Assembly (NCBI RefSeq): GCF_015624425.1
Contig: NZ_CP049919.1
Span: 3,286,001 to 3,350,000, forward strand
Direction: 5' to 3'
Length of the DNA stretch: 64,000 bases
Origin: Roseateles sp. DAIF2
GTDB taxonomy: Bacteria > Pseudomonadota > Gammaproteobacteria > Burkholderiales > Burkholderiaceae_C
The first letter of the stretch is position 1. Each line of letters starts with the position of its first letter. Under the pieces are notes generated by a model. The model was not told the origin of the DNA. It did not search any database and saw only the letters and a list, made by a program, of their open reading frames with translations. Shown here in pieces: positions 8,103 through 17,663 of this stretch. Made by a program: the position numbers and the translations under genes.

Positions 8103-9667
8103 ACGATTCATTCCGACGCGGCCTCGCGCTGCTGGCGGCGGCGCTGGCCGGCGCGGCCGGCGCCGCGCCCAGCCCCGGCGGCACCGCGACCCTGGTGCTG
8201 CAGAACGAGCCGCCGACCCTGGTGGCGCTGGCCCATTCGCATTCGGCCACCCTGGCGGTCAGCGCCAAGGTCAGCGAGGGCCTGCTGAAGTACGACCATG
8301 AGCTGAACCCGCAGCCGCAGCTGGCCACCGCCTGGCAGGTCAGCCCGGACGGCAAGACCTACACCTTCAGCCTGCGCCGCGGCGTGCGCTGGCATGACGG
8401 GCGCGAGTTCACATCGGCCGATGTGGCCCATTCGATCAAGCTGCTGAAGGAGAACCATCCGCGCGGACGCAGCACCTTCGCGCCGGTGCTGCGGGTGCGC
8501 ACGCCGGACGCCCATACCGCGGTGCTGGAGCTGTCGCAGCCGGCGCCCTATCTGCTGAAGGCCTTCGTCGCGGCCGAGGCCCCGATCGTGCCCAAGCATC
8601 TGTACGAGAGCGGCGAGGTGCTGGCCAATGCCAACGGCAATGCGCCGATCGGCACCGGGCCCTTCCGCTTCAAGGAATGGGTGCGCGGCAGCCACATCGT
8701 CTACGAACGCAACCCCGACTACTGGGACAAGCCCAAGCCCTATCTGGAGCGCCTGGTGGTGCGCATCATCCCGGACCCGGCCGCGCGCGCGATCGCCTTC
8801 GAGACCGGCGAGGTCGACATCGGCTACCGCACGCCGGTCTCGCCGGGCGACATCCCGCGCCTGCAGGCCCATCCCAAGCTGGCCTTCGAGACCAAGGGCA
8901 ACAGCTATTCCTACAACGTGACCCGGCTCGAGTTCAATCTGCGCCAGCCCCAGCTCAAGGAGCTGAAGGTGCGCCAGGCGATCGCCCATGCGATCAACCG
9001 CGAGGTGGTGCGCGACACGGTGTTCTACGGCTATGGCCAGATCAGCTTCTCGCCGATCGCGCCGGGGCTGCGCGAGTTCCACGACGAGCGGCCGACGCCC
9101 TACCCCTTCGACATCCGCGCCGCCGAGCGCCTGCTCGACGAGGCGGGCCTCAAGCGCGGCGCCGACGGCCAGCGCTTCAACCTGGCGCTGGACTACAACC
9201 CCAGCGACATGCACAAACGCCTGGCCGACTACGTCAAGCTGGCGCTGGGCCGGGTCGGCATCAAGGTGGAGATCCGCGCCGGCGATTTCTCGCAATACGT
9301 CAAGCGCATCTACACCGACCAGGACTACGACCTGGCGATCAACGGCACCAGCAATCTCTTCGACCCGACGGTCGGCTCGCAGCGCCTGTACTGGTCCAAG
9401 AACATCAAGAAGGGCGTGCCCTTCTCGAACGGCACCTTCTACGCCAACCCGGTGGTCGACAAGCTGCTGGAGGACGCCGCGGTCGAGCTGGACCGCGGCA
9501 AGCGCGCGGCGCTGTTCAAGGAGTTCCAGCGCATCGTCGGCGTCGAGGTGCCGGACCTGAACCTGCTCTCGCCCACCTATTACACGATCCACAACCGCCG
9601 CCTGCACGCGCATTCGCAGACCGCCGAGGGCGTCGAGGCCAATTTCGCCGAGGTCTATATCCAGTGA
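8099..9667 (+). CDS. ABC transporter substrate-binding protein, peptide/nickel (family 5) type, copy 1
   Basis: Periplasmic solute-binding protein of 522 residues with a Sec signal (LALLAAALAGAAGAAPS). SBP family 5 features are LATAWQVSPDGKTYTFSLRRGVRWHDGREF near residue 80, NAPIGTGPFRFKEW and ERNPDYWDKPKPYLERL, ending ...NLLSPTYYTIHNRRLHAHS. The ATG at 8099 has AAGGAGG upstream and overlaps the hyuB stop; longer open frames extending upstream are only shadows of hyuB. It precedes a second, equally long paralogue. It should deliver oligopeptide-like or modified-amino-acid ligands to the permease encoded about 2.6 kb downstream. Confidence 0.93.
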   Translation: MNDSFRRGLALLAAALAGAAGAAPSPGGTATLVLQNEPPTLVALAHSHSATLAVSAKVSEGLLKYDHELNPQPQLATAWQVSPDGKTYTFSLRRGVRWHDGREFTSADVAHSIKLLKENHPRGRSTFAPVLRVRTPDAHTAVLELSQPAPYLLKAFVAAEAPIVPKHLYESGEVLANANGNAPIGTGPFRFKEWVRGSHIVYERNPDYWDKPKPYLERLVVRIIPDPAARAIAFETGEVDIGYRTPVSPGDIPRLQAHPKLAFETKGNSYSYNVTRLEFNLRQPQLKELKVRQAIAHAINREVVRDTVFYGYGQISFSPIAPGLREFHDERPTPYPFDIRAAERLLDEAGLKRGADGQRFNLALDYNPSDMHKRLADYVKLALGRVGIKVEIRAGDFSQYVKRIYTDQDYDLAINGTSNLFDPTVGSQRLYWSKNIKKGVPFSNGTFYANPVVDKLLEDAAVELDRGKRAALFKEFQRIVGVEVPDLNLLSPTYYTIHNRRLHAHSQTAEGVEANFAEVYIQ

Positions 9668-11235
9668 TGAGAACATTGCTTTCCACCCTCCTCTTGGCCC
9701 TGGCCGCCAGCACGGCCGCCGCCAACACCCCCACCAAGGGTGGCACCCTGACCCTGGTGATCAACGGCGAGCCGCGCACCCTGGTGCCGCTGCTGGACCC
9801 CAACTTCAACACCCGCAACCTCGGCGCCAAGGTGACCGAGGGCCTGCTGCGCTTCGACGAGAAGTTCCAGCCGCAGCCGCTGTTGGCCACCGCCTGGCAG
9901 GTCAGCGCGGACGGGCTGCGCTACCGCTTCGATCTGCGCCGCGGCGTCAAATGGCATGACGGCAAGCCCTTCGGCGCCAACGATGTGCGCTTTTCGCTGC
10001 TGGCGCTGAAGCAGCATTCGCCGCGCGGCCGCATCACCTTCGCGAATCTGGAGCGCATCGAGACGCCCACCCCGCAGCAGGTGGTGCTGCATCTGTCCAA
10101 GCCCGCGCCCTATCTGCTGAAGTCCCTGGCCTCGGCCGAATCGCCGATCGTGCCCGAGCACGCCTATGGAGGTCCGGACGCGAACCCGCACGACAGCGCC
10201 AACAACAATGCGCCGATCGGCACCGGCCCCTTCATCTTCGAGGAATGGAAGCGCGGCAGCCATGTGGTGCTGCGCCGCAATCCGAACTACTGGCGCAGCG
10301 GCCATCCGCACCTGGAGCGCATCGTCGCGCGCTTCGTCGGCGATGTGGCCGCCGCCTCCACCGCGCTGGAGACCGGCGAGGCCGACGTCAGCTACAGCGT
10401 CTCGCTGCCCGACCTGGACAGGCTGAGCAAGCTGCCGCAGCTGCGCGTCGAGGCTGGGCCGGACGGCTATCTGAACAATATCCAGGTGCTGGAGTTCAAC
10501 CTCGAGCATCCGCAGCTGGCGCGCCAGGAGGTGCGGCATGCGATCGCCCGCGCGATCGACCGCGGCTTCATCCGCGACCATGTGTTCTTCGGCCGCACCC
10601 GCATCGTCGACTCGCCGATTCCGGCGGTGCTGTCCAGCTATGTCGACGACGGCGCCTTCCAGCACCCGTTCAACCTCGCCGAGGCGAATGCGCTGCTGGA
10701 CAAGGCCGGCCTGCCGCGCGGCGCCGACGGCCAGCGCCTGCAGCTGCGCCTGAGCTTCCTGCCGGGCGCCAATTTCAAGCGCAGCGCCGAGTACCTGCGC
10801 GGTGCTCTGGGCCGGGTCGGCATCAAGATCGAGGTGCTGGACGGCGACCTGGCCACGACGACCAAGCGGGTCTACCAGGACCGCGGCTTCGAGCTGAACC
10901 TGAACGGCCTGGGCATGCTGTTCGACCCGACGGTGGGCGTGCAGCGCCTGTACTGGTCGGACGCGATCCGCAACCCGGTGCCGTACGTGAACGCCGCGCA
11001 TTACAACAATGCCGAGGTCGACGAGCTGTTCCGCCGCGTCGCGGTGGAGGCCGACGATGCGCGCCGCGCCGAGCAGCTGAAGAAGATCCAGCGCATCGTC
11101 GGCCGCGAACTGCCGGTGTTCCCGCTGGTCAATGCGCCGACCGTGACCGTGGCCAACAAGCGGGTGCACGGCATCGTCAACAGCGTGGACCTGAGCGCCG
11201 GGGATTTCTCCGACGCCTGGGTCGAGGCGCGCTGA
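9667..11235 (+). CDS. ABC transporter substrate-binding protein, peptide/nickel (family 5) type, copy 2
   Basis: Tandem paralogue of the preceding gene, also exactly 522 residues, with signal peptide MRTLLSTLLLALAASTAAA. Parallel motifs are LATAWQVSADGLRYRFDLRRGVKWHDGKPF, NAPIGTGPFIFEEW and RRNPNYWRSGHPHLERI, and the C-terminal third carries LYWSDAIRNPVPYVNAAHYNN. The start codon shares one base with the upstream TGA (TGATG). Divergence between the copies is spread over the whole length, so the duplication is not recent. Two receptors feeding one permease may widen the ligand range. Ligand unknown. Confidence 0.93.
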   Translation: MRTLLSTLLLALAASTAAANTPTKGGTLTLVINGEPRTLVPLLDPNFNTRNLGAKVTEGLLRFDEKFQPQPLLATAWQVSADGLRYRFDLRRGVKWHDGKPFGANDVRFSLLALKQHSPRGRITFANLERIETPTPQQVVLHLSKPAPYLLKSLASAESPIVPEHAYGGPDANPHDSANNNAPIGTGPFIFEEWKRGSHVVLRRNPNYWRSGHPHLERIVARFVGDVAAASTALETGEADVSYSVSLPDLDRLSKLPQLRVEAGPDGYLNNIQVLEFNLEHPQLARQEVRHAIARAIDRGFIRDHVFFGRTRIVDSPIPAVLSSYVDDGAFQHPFNLAEANALLDKAGLPRGADGQRLQLRLSFLPGANFKRSAEYLRGALGRVGIKIEVLDGDLATTTKRVYQDRGFELNLNGLGMLFDPTVGVQRLYWSDAIRNPVPYVNAAHYNNAEVDELFRRVAVEADDARRAEQLKKIQRIVGRELPVFPLVNAPTVTVANKRVHGIVNSVDLSAGDFSDAWVEAR

Positions 11236-11254
11236 GGCCAGGCGGGATCCTCAC

Positions 11255-11269
11255 GATGCGGCGCTCGCA
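11255..11269. promoter_or_regulatory. Second TGCG-N5-CGCA dyad upstream of embedded lysR
   Basis: GATGCGG-CGCT-CGCA (11255-11269) has the same GATGCG-N5-CGCA shape, including T-N11-A spacing (T11257, A11269), as the operator at 2778-2796. It lies in the only sizeable gap (106 bases) within the operon, 73 bases ahead of the regulator start. A half-match CCGCATC also occurs right at the ribosome site (11335-11341). The most likely reading is autoregulation by the LysR protein encoded next. Confidence 0.45.
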
Positions 11270-11341
11270 AAAGCTAGCTCGAAAGCCTTCTAAGCCGGCC
11301 GCCGCGCCGCGCCTAGCATGGCTGCGGGAGGACACCGCATC

Positions 11342-12301
11342 ATGCTGAAAACCGTCTGGCTCGAGGATCTGCTGGCCCTGGCCCAGACCCGCAACTTCGC
11401 CCGCGCCGCCGAGCTGCGCCATGTCACGCAGCCGGGCCTGAGCCGGCGCATCCAGTCGCTGGAGGCCTGGGCCCAGGCGCCGCTGGTGGACCGCGAGGCC
11501 CAGCCGCTGCGCCTGACCCCGGCCGGCGAGATGCTGCTGGAGGTGGCGACCGAGGTGCTGTCGCGCCTGGGCGCGCTGCGCCAGCGCCTGCGCCCGCAGC
11601 CGAGCCGGCCGCAGGTGCGCATCGCCGCGCCGCATCTGCTGTCGATCAGCTTCTTCCCGCGCTGGCTGCCGCAGATGCGCCAGCGCGTGGAGGGCGTGGA
11701 GCTGGCGGTGCAGTCGCTGAACCTGCAGACCGGCCTGGCCGCGCTGGCCGCCGGCGAGGCGGACCTGGCGATCTGCCTGCTGGACCCGGCGCGCGACACC
11801 CTGCGGCGCCTGCCGGCCGAGCTGCGCCCGACACCGAGCCTGCAACGCGTGCTGGGCCGCGACCGGCTGCTGCCGCTCTCGGCCCCGGCCGCCAGCGGCG
11901 TGCCGCAGCACCGCCTGGGCGGCGCCAGCGCCGCGATGCTGGACTACACCGAGGATTGCTCGCTGCAATGGACCCTGGCGCTGGCGCGCGCCGGCTGGCC
12001 GCTGCAGCGCCTGGACTGCCGCGGTCGCAACCAGTTCTCCGACGGGCTGCGCCTGATGGCCCTGGGCGGCCTGGGCCTGGCCTGGCTGCCGGAGTCCACC
12101 ACCCTGGCCGAGCGGGCCCAGGGCCTCCTGGTGCCGGCCGGCCCGGCCCGCTTCAATGTCGAGCTGGAGATCGTCGCGGTGCGTCCGCCGCGGCCGCTGT
12201 CGCCCTGGGCCGAGAGGCTGTGGCAGCTGCTGGCCGAGGCGACGCCCGGCACGGCGGTCCCGCCCCCAACCAACCAGGCCGTCGAGCTGGCGGCCGCCTG
12301 A
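11342..12301 (+). CDS. LysR-family transcriptional regulator embedded in the transport operon
   Basis: Regulator of about 319 residues. The N-terminal helix-turn-helix reads MLKTVWLEDLLALAQTRNFA, then RAAELRHVTQPGLSRRIQSL and a wing ending LRLTPAGEMLLE. The effector domain begins about residue 90 (QVRIAAPHLLSISFFPRWLP). It resembles HypT/YjiE-type LysR proteins in the opening WLEDLLALAQTRNFARAAE, but that assignment is tentative. I chose the ATG at 11342 over one at 11318 because GGGAGG lies upstream at normal spacing and the protein then starts at the usual LysR position. It lies between the binding-protein and permease genes in the same direction, 73 bases after a dyad shared with the operon front. 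Confidence 0.9.
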   Translation: MLKTVWLEDLLALAQTRNFARAAELRHVTQPGLSRRIQSLEAWAQAPLVDREAQPLRLTPAGEMLLEVATEVLSRLGALRQRLRPQPSRPQVRIAAPHLLSISFFPRWLPQMRQRVEGVELAVQSLNLQTGLAALAAGEADLAICLLDPARDTLRRLPAELRPTPSLQRVLGRDRLLPLSAPAASGVPQHRLGGASAAMLDYTEDCSLQWTLALARAGWPLQRLDCRGRNQFSDGLRLMALGGLGLAWLPESTTLAERAQGLLVPAGPARFNVELEIVAVRPPRPLSPWAERLWQLLAEATPGTAVPPPTNQAVELAAA

Positions 12302-12310
12302 ACCGAACCC

Positions 12311-13306
12311 ATGGCTTTCTCATCTTCCTGGGGCCGGGTGGCGCGCTCGCTGCGCCGCACCGGCTGGCAGGCCCTGCCCACCGTGGCGGGCGTGCTGACC
12401 CTGAACTTCCTGCTGCTGCACTACACGCCGGGCGACGCCGCCTCGGTGCTGGCGGCCGAGGCCGGCTCGGCCACCGCCGAGACCATGGCCGCGCTGCGCC
12501 AGCGCTTCGGACTGGACCTGCCGCTGGGCGAGCAGCTGATCGCCTACCTGGGCCGCATCGTCACCCTGGACCTGGGCTTCTCGCCGCGCTTCAACCTGCC
12601 GGTGTCGACCCTGATCGGCCAGCGCCTCTTGGGCAGTCTGAGCCTGATGCTGGCGGCGCTGGGCCTGGCGCTGGCCGCCGGCATCGCGCTGGGCACCGTG
12701 ATGGCGCGCCATGCCGGCCGCTGGCCGGACCGGCTGCTGTCGCTGCTGGTGCTGCTGTTCTATTCGGTGCCGGGCTTCTGGGTCGGGCTGATGCTGATCG
12801 TGCTGTTCTCGGTGCAGCTGGGCTGGCTGCCCAGCGGCGGCATCGGCACCCTGGGCGTCGAGCTGCAGGGCTGGGCCTGGTGGAGCGACCGGCTGCGCCA
12901 CATGCTGCTGCCCACCCTGTCGCTGGCGCTGTTCTTCGTCGCGATCTATGCGCGGTTGACCCGCGCCGCGATGCTGGAGGTGGCCTCGCTGGACTATGTG
13001 CGCACCGCGGCCGCCAAGGGCCTGGCGCCCTGGCGCATCACCTTGCAGCACATCCTGCGCAACGCGCTGCTGCCGGTCACGACGATGGCCGGCATGCACA
13101 TGGCCGGGCTGCTGGGCGGCGCGGTGGTGGTCGAGACGGTCTACAGCTGGCCGGGCCTCGGGCGCCTGGCCTTCGAGTCGGTGCAGAGCCGCGACTTTTC
13201 GGTGCTCTTGGGTGTGCTGTGCCTGTCCTCGCTGCTGGTGATCGCGATGAATGCCGCGGTGGACCTGCTGCAGGCCTGGCTGGACCCGCGCATCGAGCTG
13301 CGCTGA
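12311..13306 (+). CDS. ABC transporter permease, DppB/OppB type
   Basis: Inner-membrane permease of 331 residues. The N-terminal helix LPTVAGVLTLNFLLLHYTPGD, with the typical PGD, is followed by a periplasmic loop and the core helices. The EAA loop, which contacts the ATPase, is visible as DYVRTAAAKGLAPWRITLQHILRNALLP, ending the conserved VETVYSWPGLGRLAFESVQSRDF. It starts 9 bases after the LysR stop and is followed 15 bases later by the partner permease. The family moves di- or oligopeptides, opines, nickel or related solutes; context favours a peptide or amino-acid-derived substrate. Confidence 0.93.
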   Translation: MAFSSSWGRVARSLRRTGWQALPTVAGVLTLNFLLLHYTPGDAASVLAAEAGSATAETMAALRQRFGLDLPLGEQLIAYLGRIVTLDLGFSPRFNLPVSTLIGQRLLGSLSLMLAALGLALAAGIALGTVMARHAGRWPDRLLSLLVLLFYSVPGFWVGLMLIVLFSVQLGWLPSGGIGTLGVELQGWAWWSDRLRHMLLPTLSLALFFVAIYARLTRAAMLEVASLDYVRTAAAKGLAPWRITLQHILRNALLPVTTMAGMHMAGLLGGAVVVETVYSWPGLGRLAFESVQSRDFSVLLGVLCLSSLLVIAMNAAVDLLQAWLDPRIELR

Positions 13307-13321
13307 AACGGGAGCCCGACG

Positions 13322-14178
13322 ATGAGTCAATCTCTTCACCCCCCGCGCGCCTGGCGCGCCTTCGCCGCCAATCCGAACGCGCTGGCCGGCGCGGCCCTCT
13401 TGCTGACGATGCTGCTGCTGGCGCTGGGCGCGGGCTGGGCCTTTCCCGGCGACCCGCTGGACATGGTGACCCGACCCTTCCTCTGGCCCGGCCAGGATGC
13501 GGACCATCCGCTGGGCAGCGATTCGCTGGGCCGCGACGTGGCGGCCGGCATCGCGCATGGCGCGCGGGTCTCGCTGCTGGTGGGCCTGTCGGCCACCGCG
13601 ATCGGCCTGGGCATCGGCCTCGTGGTCGGTGCCAGCGCCGGCTACTTCGGCGGCTGGATCGAGGATGTGCTGCTGCGCCTGATCGAGCTGGTGCAGACCG
13701 TGCCGAGCTTCATCCTGCTGGTGGTGCTGGTGGCGATCGCCGGGCCACGGGTCGAGACCATCGTGGTCGCGATCGGCCTGGTCAGCTGGCCGGCGGTGGC
13801 GCGGCTGGTGCGCTCGGAGTTCCGCGCGCTACGCCAGAAGGACTTCGTGCTAGCCGCGCGCTGCCTGGGCTACGGCCATGGCCGCATCATCTGGCGCGAG
13901 ATCCTGCCCAATGCGCTGCCGCCGCTGATCGTCACCGCCTCGGTGATGGTGGCCTCGGCCGTGCTGATGGAATCGGCCCTGTCCTTCATGGGCATGGGCG
14001 ACCCGAACGTGGTCAGCTGGGGCAGCATGATCGGCGCCGGCCGCGAGCTGCTGCGCAGCGCCTGGTACCTGAGCGCGGCGCCGGGCCTGGCGATCGTCTT
14101 GACCGTGCTGGGCTGCAATCTGCTGGGCGACGGGCTCAACGACGCGCTCAATCCACGCCTGGCCGGCGGGGTGCCGCG

Positions 14179-14182
<4 letters not shown>
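13322..14182 (+). CDS. ABC transporter permease, DppC/OppC type
   Basis: Second inner-membrane permease, 286 residues. It shows the DppC-type N-terminal cytoplasmic segment and first helix, then HPLGSDSLGRDVAAGIAHGARVSL, the universal DppC opening of the transmembrane domain. The EAA loop is EFRALRQKDFVLAARCLG followed by GRIIWREILPNALPPLIV, with ESALSFMGMGDPNVVSWGSMI near the end. GGGAGCCCGACG upstream provides a ribosome site. The TGA overlaps the first ATPase start (ATGA, 14179-14182), so permease and ATPase synthesis are coupled. Confidence 0.93.
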
Positions 14183-15219
<1,037 letters not shown>

Positions 15220-16176
15220 CCTGCATGTCCATTACCCGCGCCCGCGAAGCGCCCCGCTGCGCGCGGTCGATGGCGTCTCGCTGAGCCTGGCGCGCGGCGA
15301 GACCCTGGGCTTGGTCGGCGAGTCCGGCTGCGGCAAGTCGACCCTGGGCCGCGCCCTGCTGCGGCTGGAACCGCTGCAGCAGGGGCGCATCGAATTCGAC
15401 GGCCAGGACCTGGCCGCGCTGAGTGGCGGCGCGCTGCGGCGCTGGCGCCGGCGTGCGCAGCTGGTGTTCCAGGATCCCTTCGGTTCGCTGAACCCGCGCC
15501 AGCGCGTCGCCGAGATCCTGGGCGCGCCGCTGGCCGCCCATGGCATCGCCCGCCCGGCCGAGCGCGGGCCGCGCATCGCGCAGTTGCTGGACCAGGTCGG
15601 GCTGCCGCGGAGCGCGCTGCAGCGCTACCCGCACGAGTTCTCCGGCGGCCAGCGCCAGCGCCTGGGCATCGCGCGCGCGCTGGTGCTGGAGCCCGAGCTG
15701 CTGGTCTGCGACGAGCCGGTCTCGGCACTGGACCTGTCGGTGCAGGCCCAGATCCTGAACCTGCTGGCGGCGCTGAAGCGCGAGCGCGGCCTGTCCTACC
15801 TGTTCGTCTCGCACGACCTGTCGGTGGTGCGCTACTTCGCAGACCGAGTGCTGGTGATGTACCTCGGCCGGGTGGTCGAGTCGGCGCCGCGCGAGCGGCT
15901 CTGGGCCGCGCCGCGCCATCCCTACACCCAGGCCCTGATCGCCGCCGTGCCCGATCCGGCGCGACGCCGCCAGGCCGCACCGCTGGCCGGCGAGCTGCCC
16001 GGCGCCGGCGCCTTGCCCGGCGGTTGCGCCTTCCATCCGCGCTGCCCCTCGGCTACCGCGCTGTGCCGCCAGGTCGCGCCGCCGCTGCAGGGCGACGGGG
16101 CCGAGCATCTGGTGGCCTGCCATCATCCCGCCGAGCCGCTACGATCCGCGGACAAGACGAGGGAGGCCCTGGCCGC

Positions 16177-16623
16177 ATGAGCAAGAACAGCAGTATCAGC
16201 AGCAGCGAGACCGCTCCGCCGCCGCATCTGGACCTGGCCACGCTGCGCGCCCTGGGCGCGGCCGCCCCCGCACAGGATTGCGAGGCCTGCGTGCCGCTGC
16301 GCCAGCCGGGCTGGGAATCGCTGCCGGCCGGTTTCGACCACCGCAGCCTGCTGTGCATCGGCAATCTGGCGACGCCCGCGCGCGATGGCGACGAGGAAAA
16401 CGCGACCGAGCCGACGACGCGCGAATACCACCCGCAAGGCACCCATCTCTGGTCCGAACGCGCCCCGATCGCGCCCCGCCATGCCCCCTACAACCGCAGC
16501 CAGCTCTGGCAGAGCCGCTGCTGCGGCCGGCTGTTCCTGCGCTACACCGAGTACGGCGGCTATTACCAGGATGAGCGCATCCGGTGGTTCGATCCGGGGC
16601 TGCTGGTGGATGACGGCTGCTGA
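16177..16623 (+). CDS. Conserved hypothetical protein, 148 aa, cysteine-containing, last gene of the transport operon
   Basis: Unrecognised soluble protein without signal peptide or membrane segments. Visible features are a Ser-rich N-terminus, a central CEACVPLRQPGWESLP, and a C-terminal block with APIAPRHAPYNRSQLW, RCCGRLFLRYTEYGGYY and ERIRWFD. The aromatic, Cys-containing block looks like a conserved small-domain family I have met only as 'hypothetical protein' in Burkholderiales. The start overlaps the DppF-type ATPase stop by 4 bases, so it is co-translated with the transporter. A lone acidic-tailed protein at the end of a transport operon might be an accessory or binding factor, but no function is assignable. 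It faces the type VI module convergently. Confidence 0.75.
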   Translation: MSKNSSISSSETAPPPHLDLATLRALGAAAPAQDCEACVPLRQPGWESLPAGFDHRSLLCIGNLATPARDGDEENATEPTTREYHPQGTHLWSERAPIAPRHAPYNRSQLWQSRCCGRLFLRYTEYGGYYQDERIRWFDPGLLVDDGC

Positions 16624-16688
16624 GCGGAAACGACAGCTATCGGGACATTTCAGACCTCGTCATCCACCGGCGGCGATCGCAGGCGAGA

Positions 16689-17663
16689 TCACTCGGCGCC
16701 GAAGAAGCTCAGCAGCGGCGTCCACCTCGAGCCGTCAAACTCAAACAGCTCCTTCATGCCGGCGGACCACAGCGTGCTGCCGGCTGCGGTCAGCCTGTAG
16801 ACGGAAGACGGAAACACCTCGTCGTCCGGTGGTTCAACGGGAACGAGGTTCTCGCCGACCAGCTCATACAGGAGGTTCATGCTTGCGATGAACACTCGGC
16901 CATCGAGGCAGGCGACACCCCAGAGCTTTTCCTCGGTGTCCCCATGCTCAATGGCCGTCCAGACGGAGCCTCGCCCCCGAATCACCGTGCCTTGGTCCCC
17001 AACAGCGTAGGCAACGCCGTCCGAGGCGCAGGCAATGTCAAAGAGGTCGCAGTTGGTGGGCGAGTCGATGCGCTGCCATTCGCCTTTGCTTCTCTGACAC
17101 AGCAACCCTTCCCACCCCACCGCGTAAACCTCGTCTTCCGAGAAATGCGCCAGCGACTCCAAGCCAAGATCGACAGCCTGCACACCCGGTAGAAGGGGAA
17201 TGGCTTCCGAGCGCCAATCAACCCAGTCGTCGCTTCGGTAGACCTGCAACGCGGTGCCCACGGCAAGAGTGCAGCGGGCGCCAACCGTTCGAATCGAGCG
17301 CAAGGGTCCGGCCAGGCCCCTGGCGCTGACCGAGGGCAGGTCCAGGAAAGCCTGCCCGTCAAACTGCACCAGCTGCCCGCCCTCTCCCAGATAAAGCGCC
17401 TTCGGAGCTGAGCCTTCTTGCCGCACCGTCACCGAACACGCGTTCCACTCGACGGCGATCGATTTCATCTTCCCCGCCTGGAACCAGGTGAGAACGCCAT
17501 TGGGTTCGCGCTCCTGAAACAGCTCGTCCACCGACGTGATCAGCGCGCCGCACGCCGGTCCGACGAGAGCCGTCGACACGAGCGTCATGCCGGGAATCTG
17601 ACGGGGTTTGGGTGCTTGATCGCTGGATTGCATCTGTTTGGGCCTGGTTTGCTTCAAGTTCAA
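16689..17663 (-). CDS. Probable beta-propeller immunity protein of the type VI effector module
   Basis: Protein of 324 residues with no signal peptide. From about residue 60 it shows repeated beta-strand blocks with central V-x-A-V-G and W motifs (for example EDEVYAVGWEGLLCQ, DGVAYAVGDQGTVIRG, DGRVFIASMNLLYEL), the style of WD40/Kelch-like propellers. The ATG overlaps the stop of the PAAR-toxin gene by 4 bases, the usual position for a cognate immunity protein. Base composition is clearly less GC-rich than the surroundings, as in the toxin gene. Function as an immunity protein is inferred from position only; sequence alone supports 'propeller-like protein'. Confidence 0.7.
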   Translation of the reverse strand: MNLKQTRPKQMQSSDQAPKPRQIPGMTLVSTALVGPACGALITSVDELFQEREPNGVLTWFQAGKMKSIAVEWNACSVTVRQEGSAPKALYLGEGGQLVQFDGQAFLDLPSVSARGLAGPLRSIRTVGARCTLAVGTALQVYRSDDWVDWRSEAIPLLPGVQAVDLGLESLAHFSEDEVYAVGWEGLLCQRSKGEWQRIDSPTNCDLFDIACASDGVAYAVGDQGTVIRGRGSVWTAIEHGDTEEKLWGVACLDGRVFIASMNLLYELVGENLVPVEPPDDEVFPSSVYRLTAAGSTLWSAGMKELFEFDGSRWTPLLSFFGAE

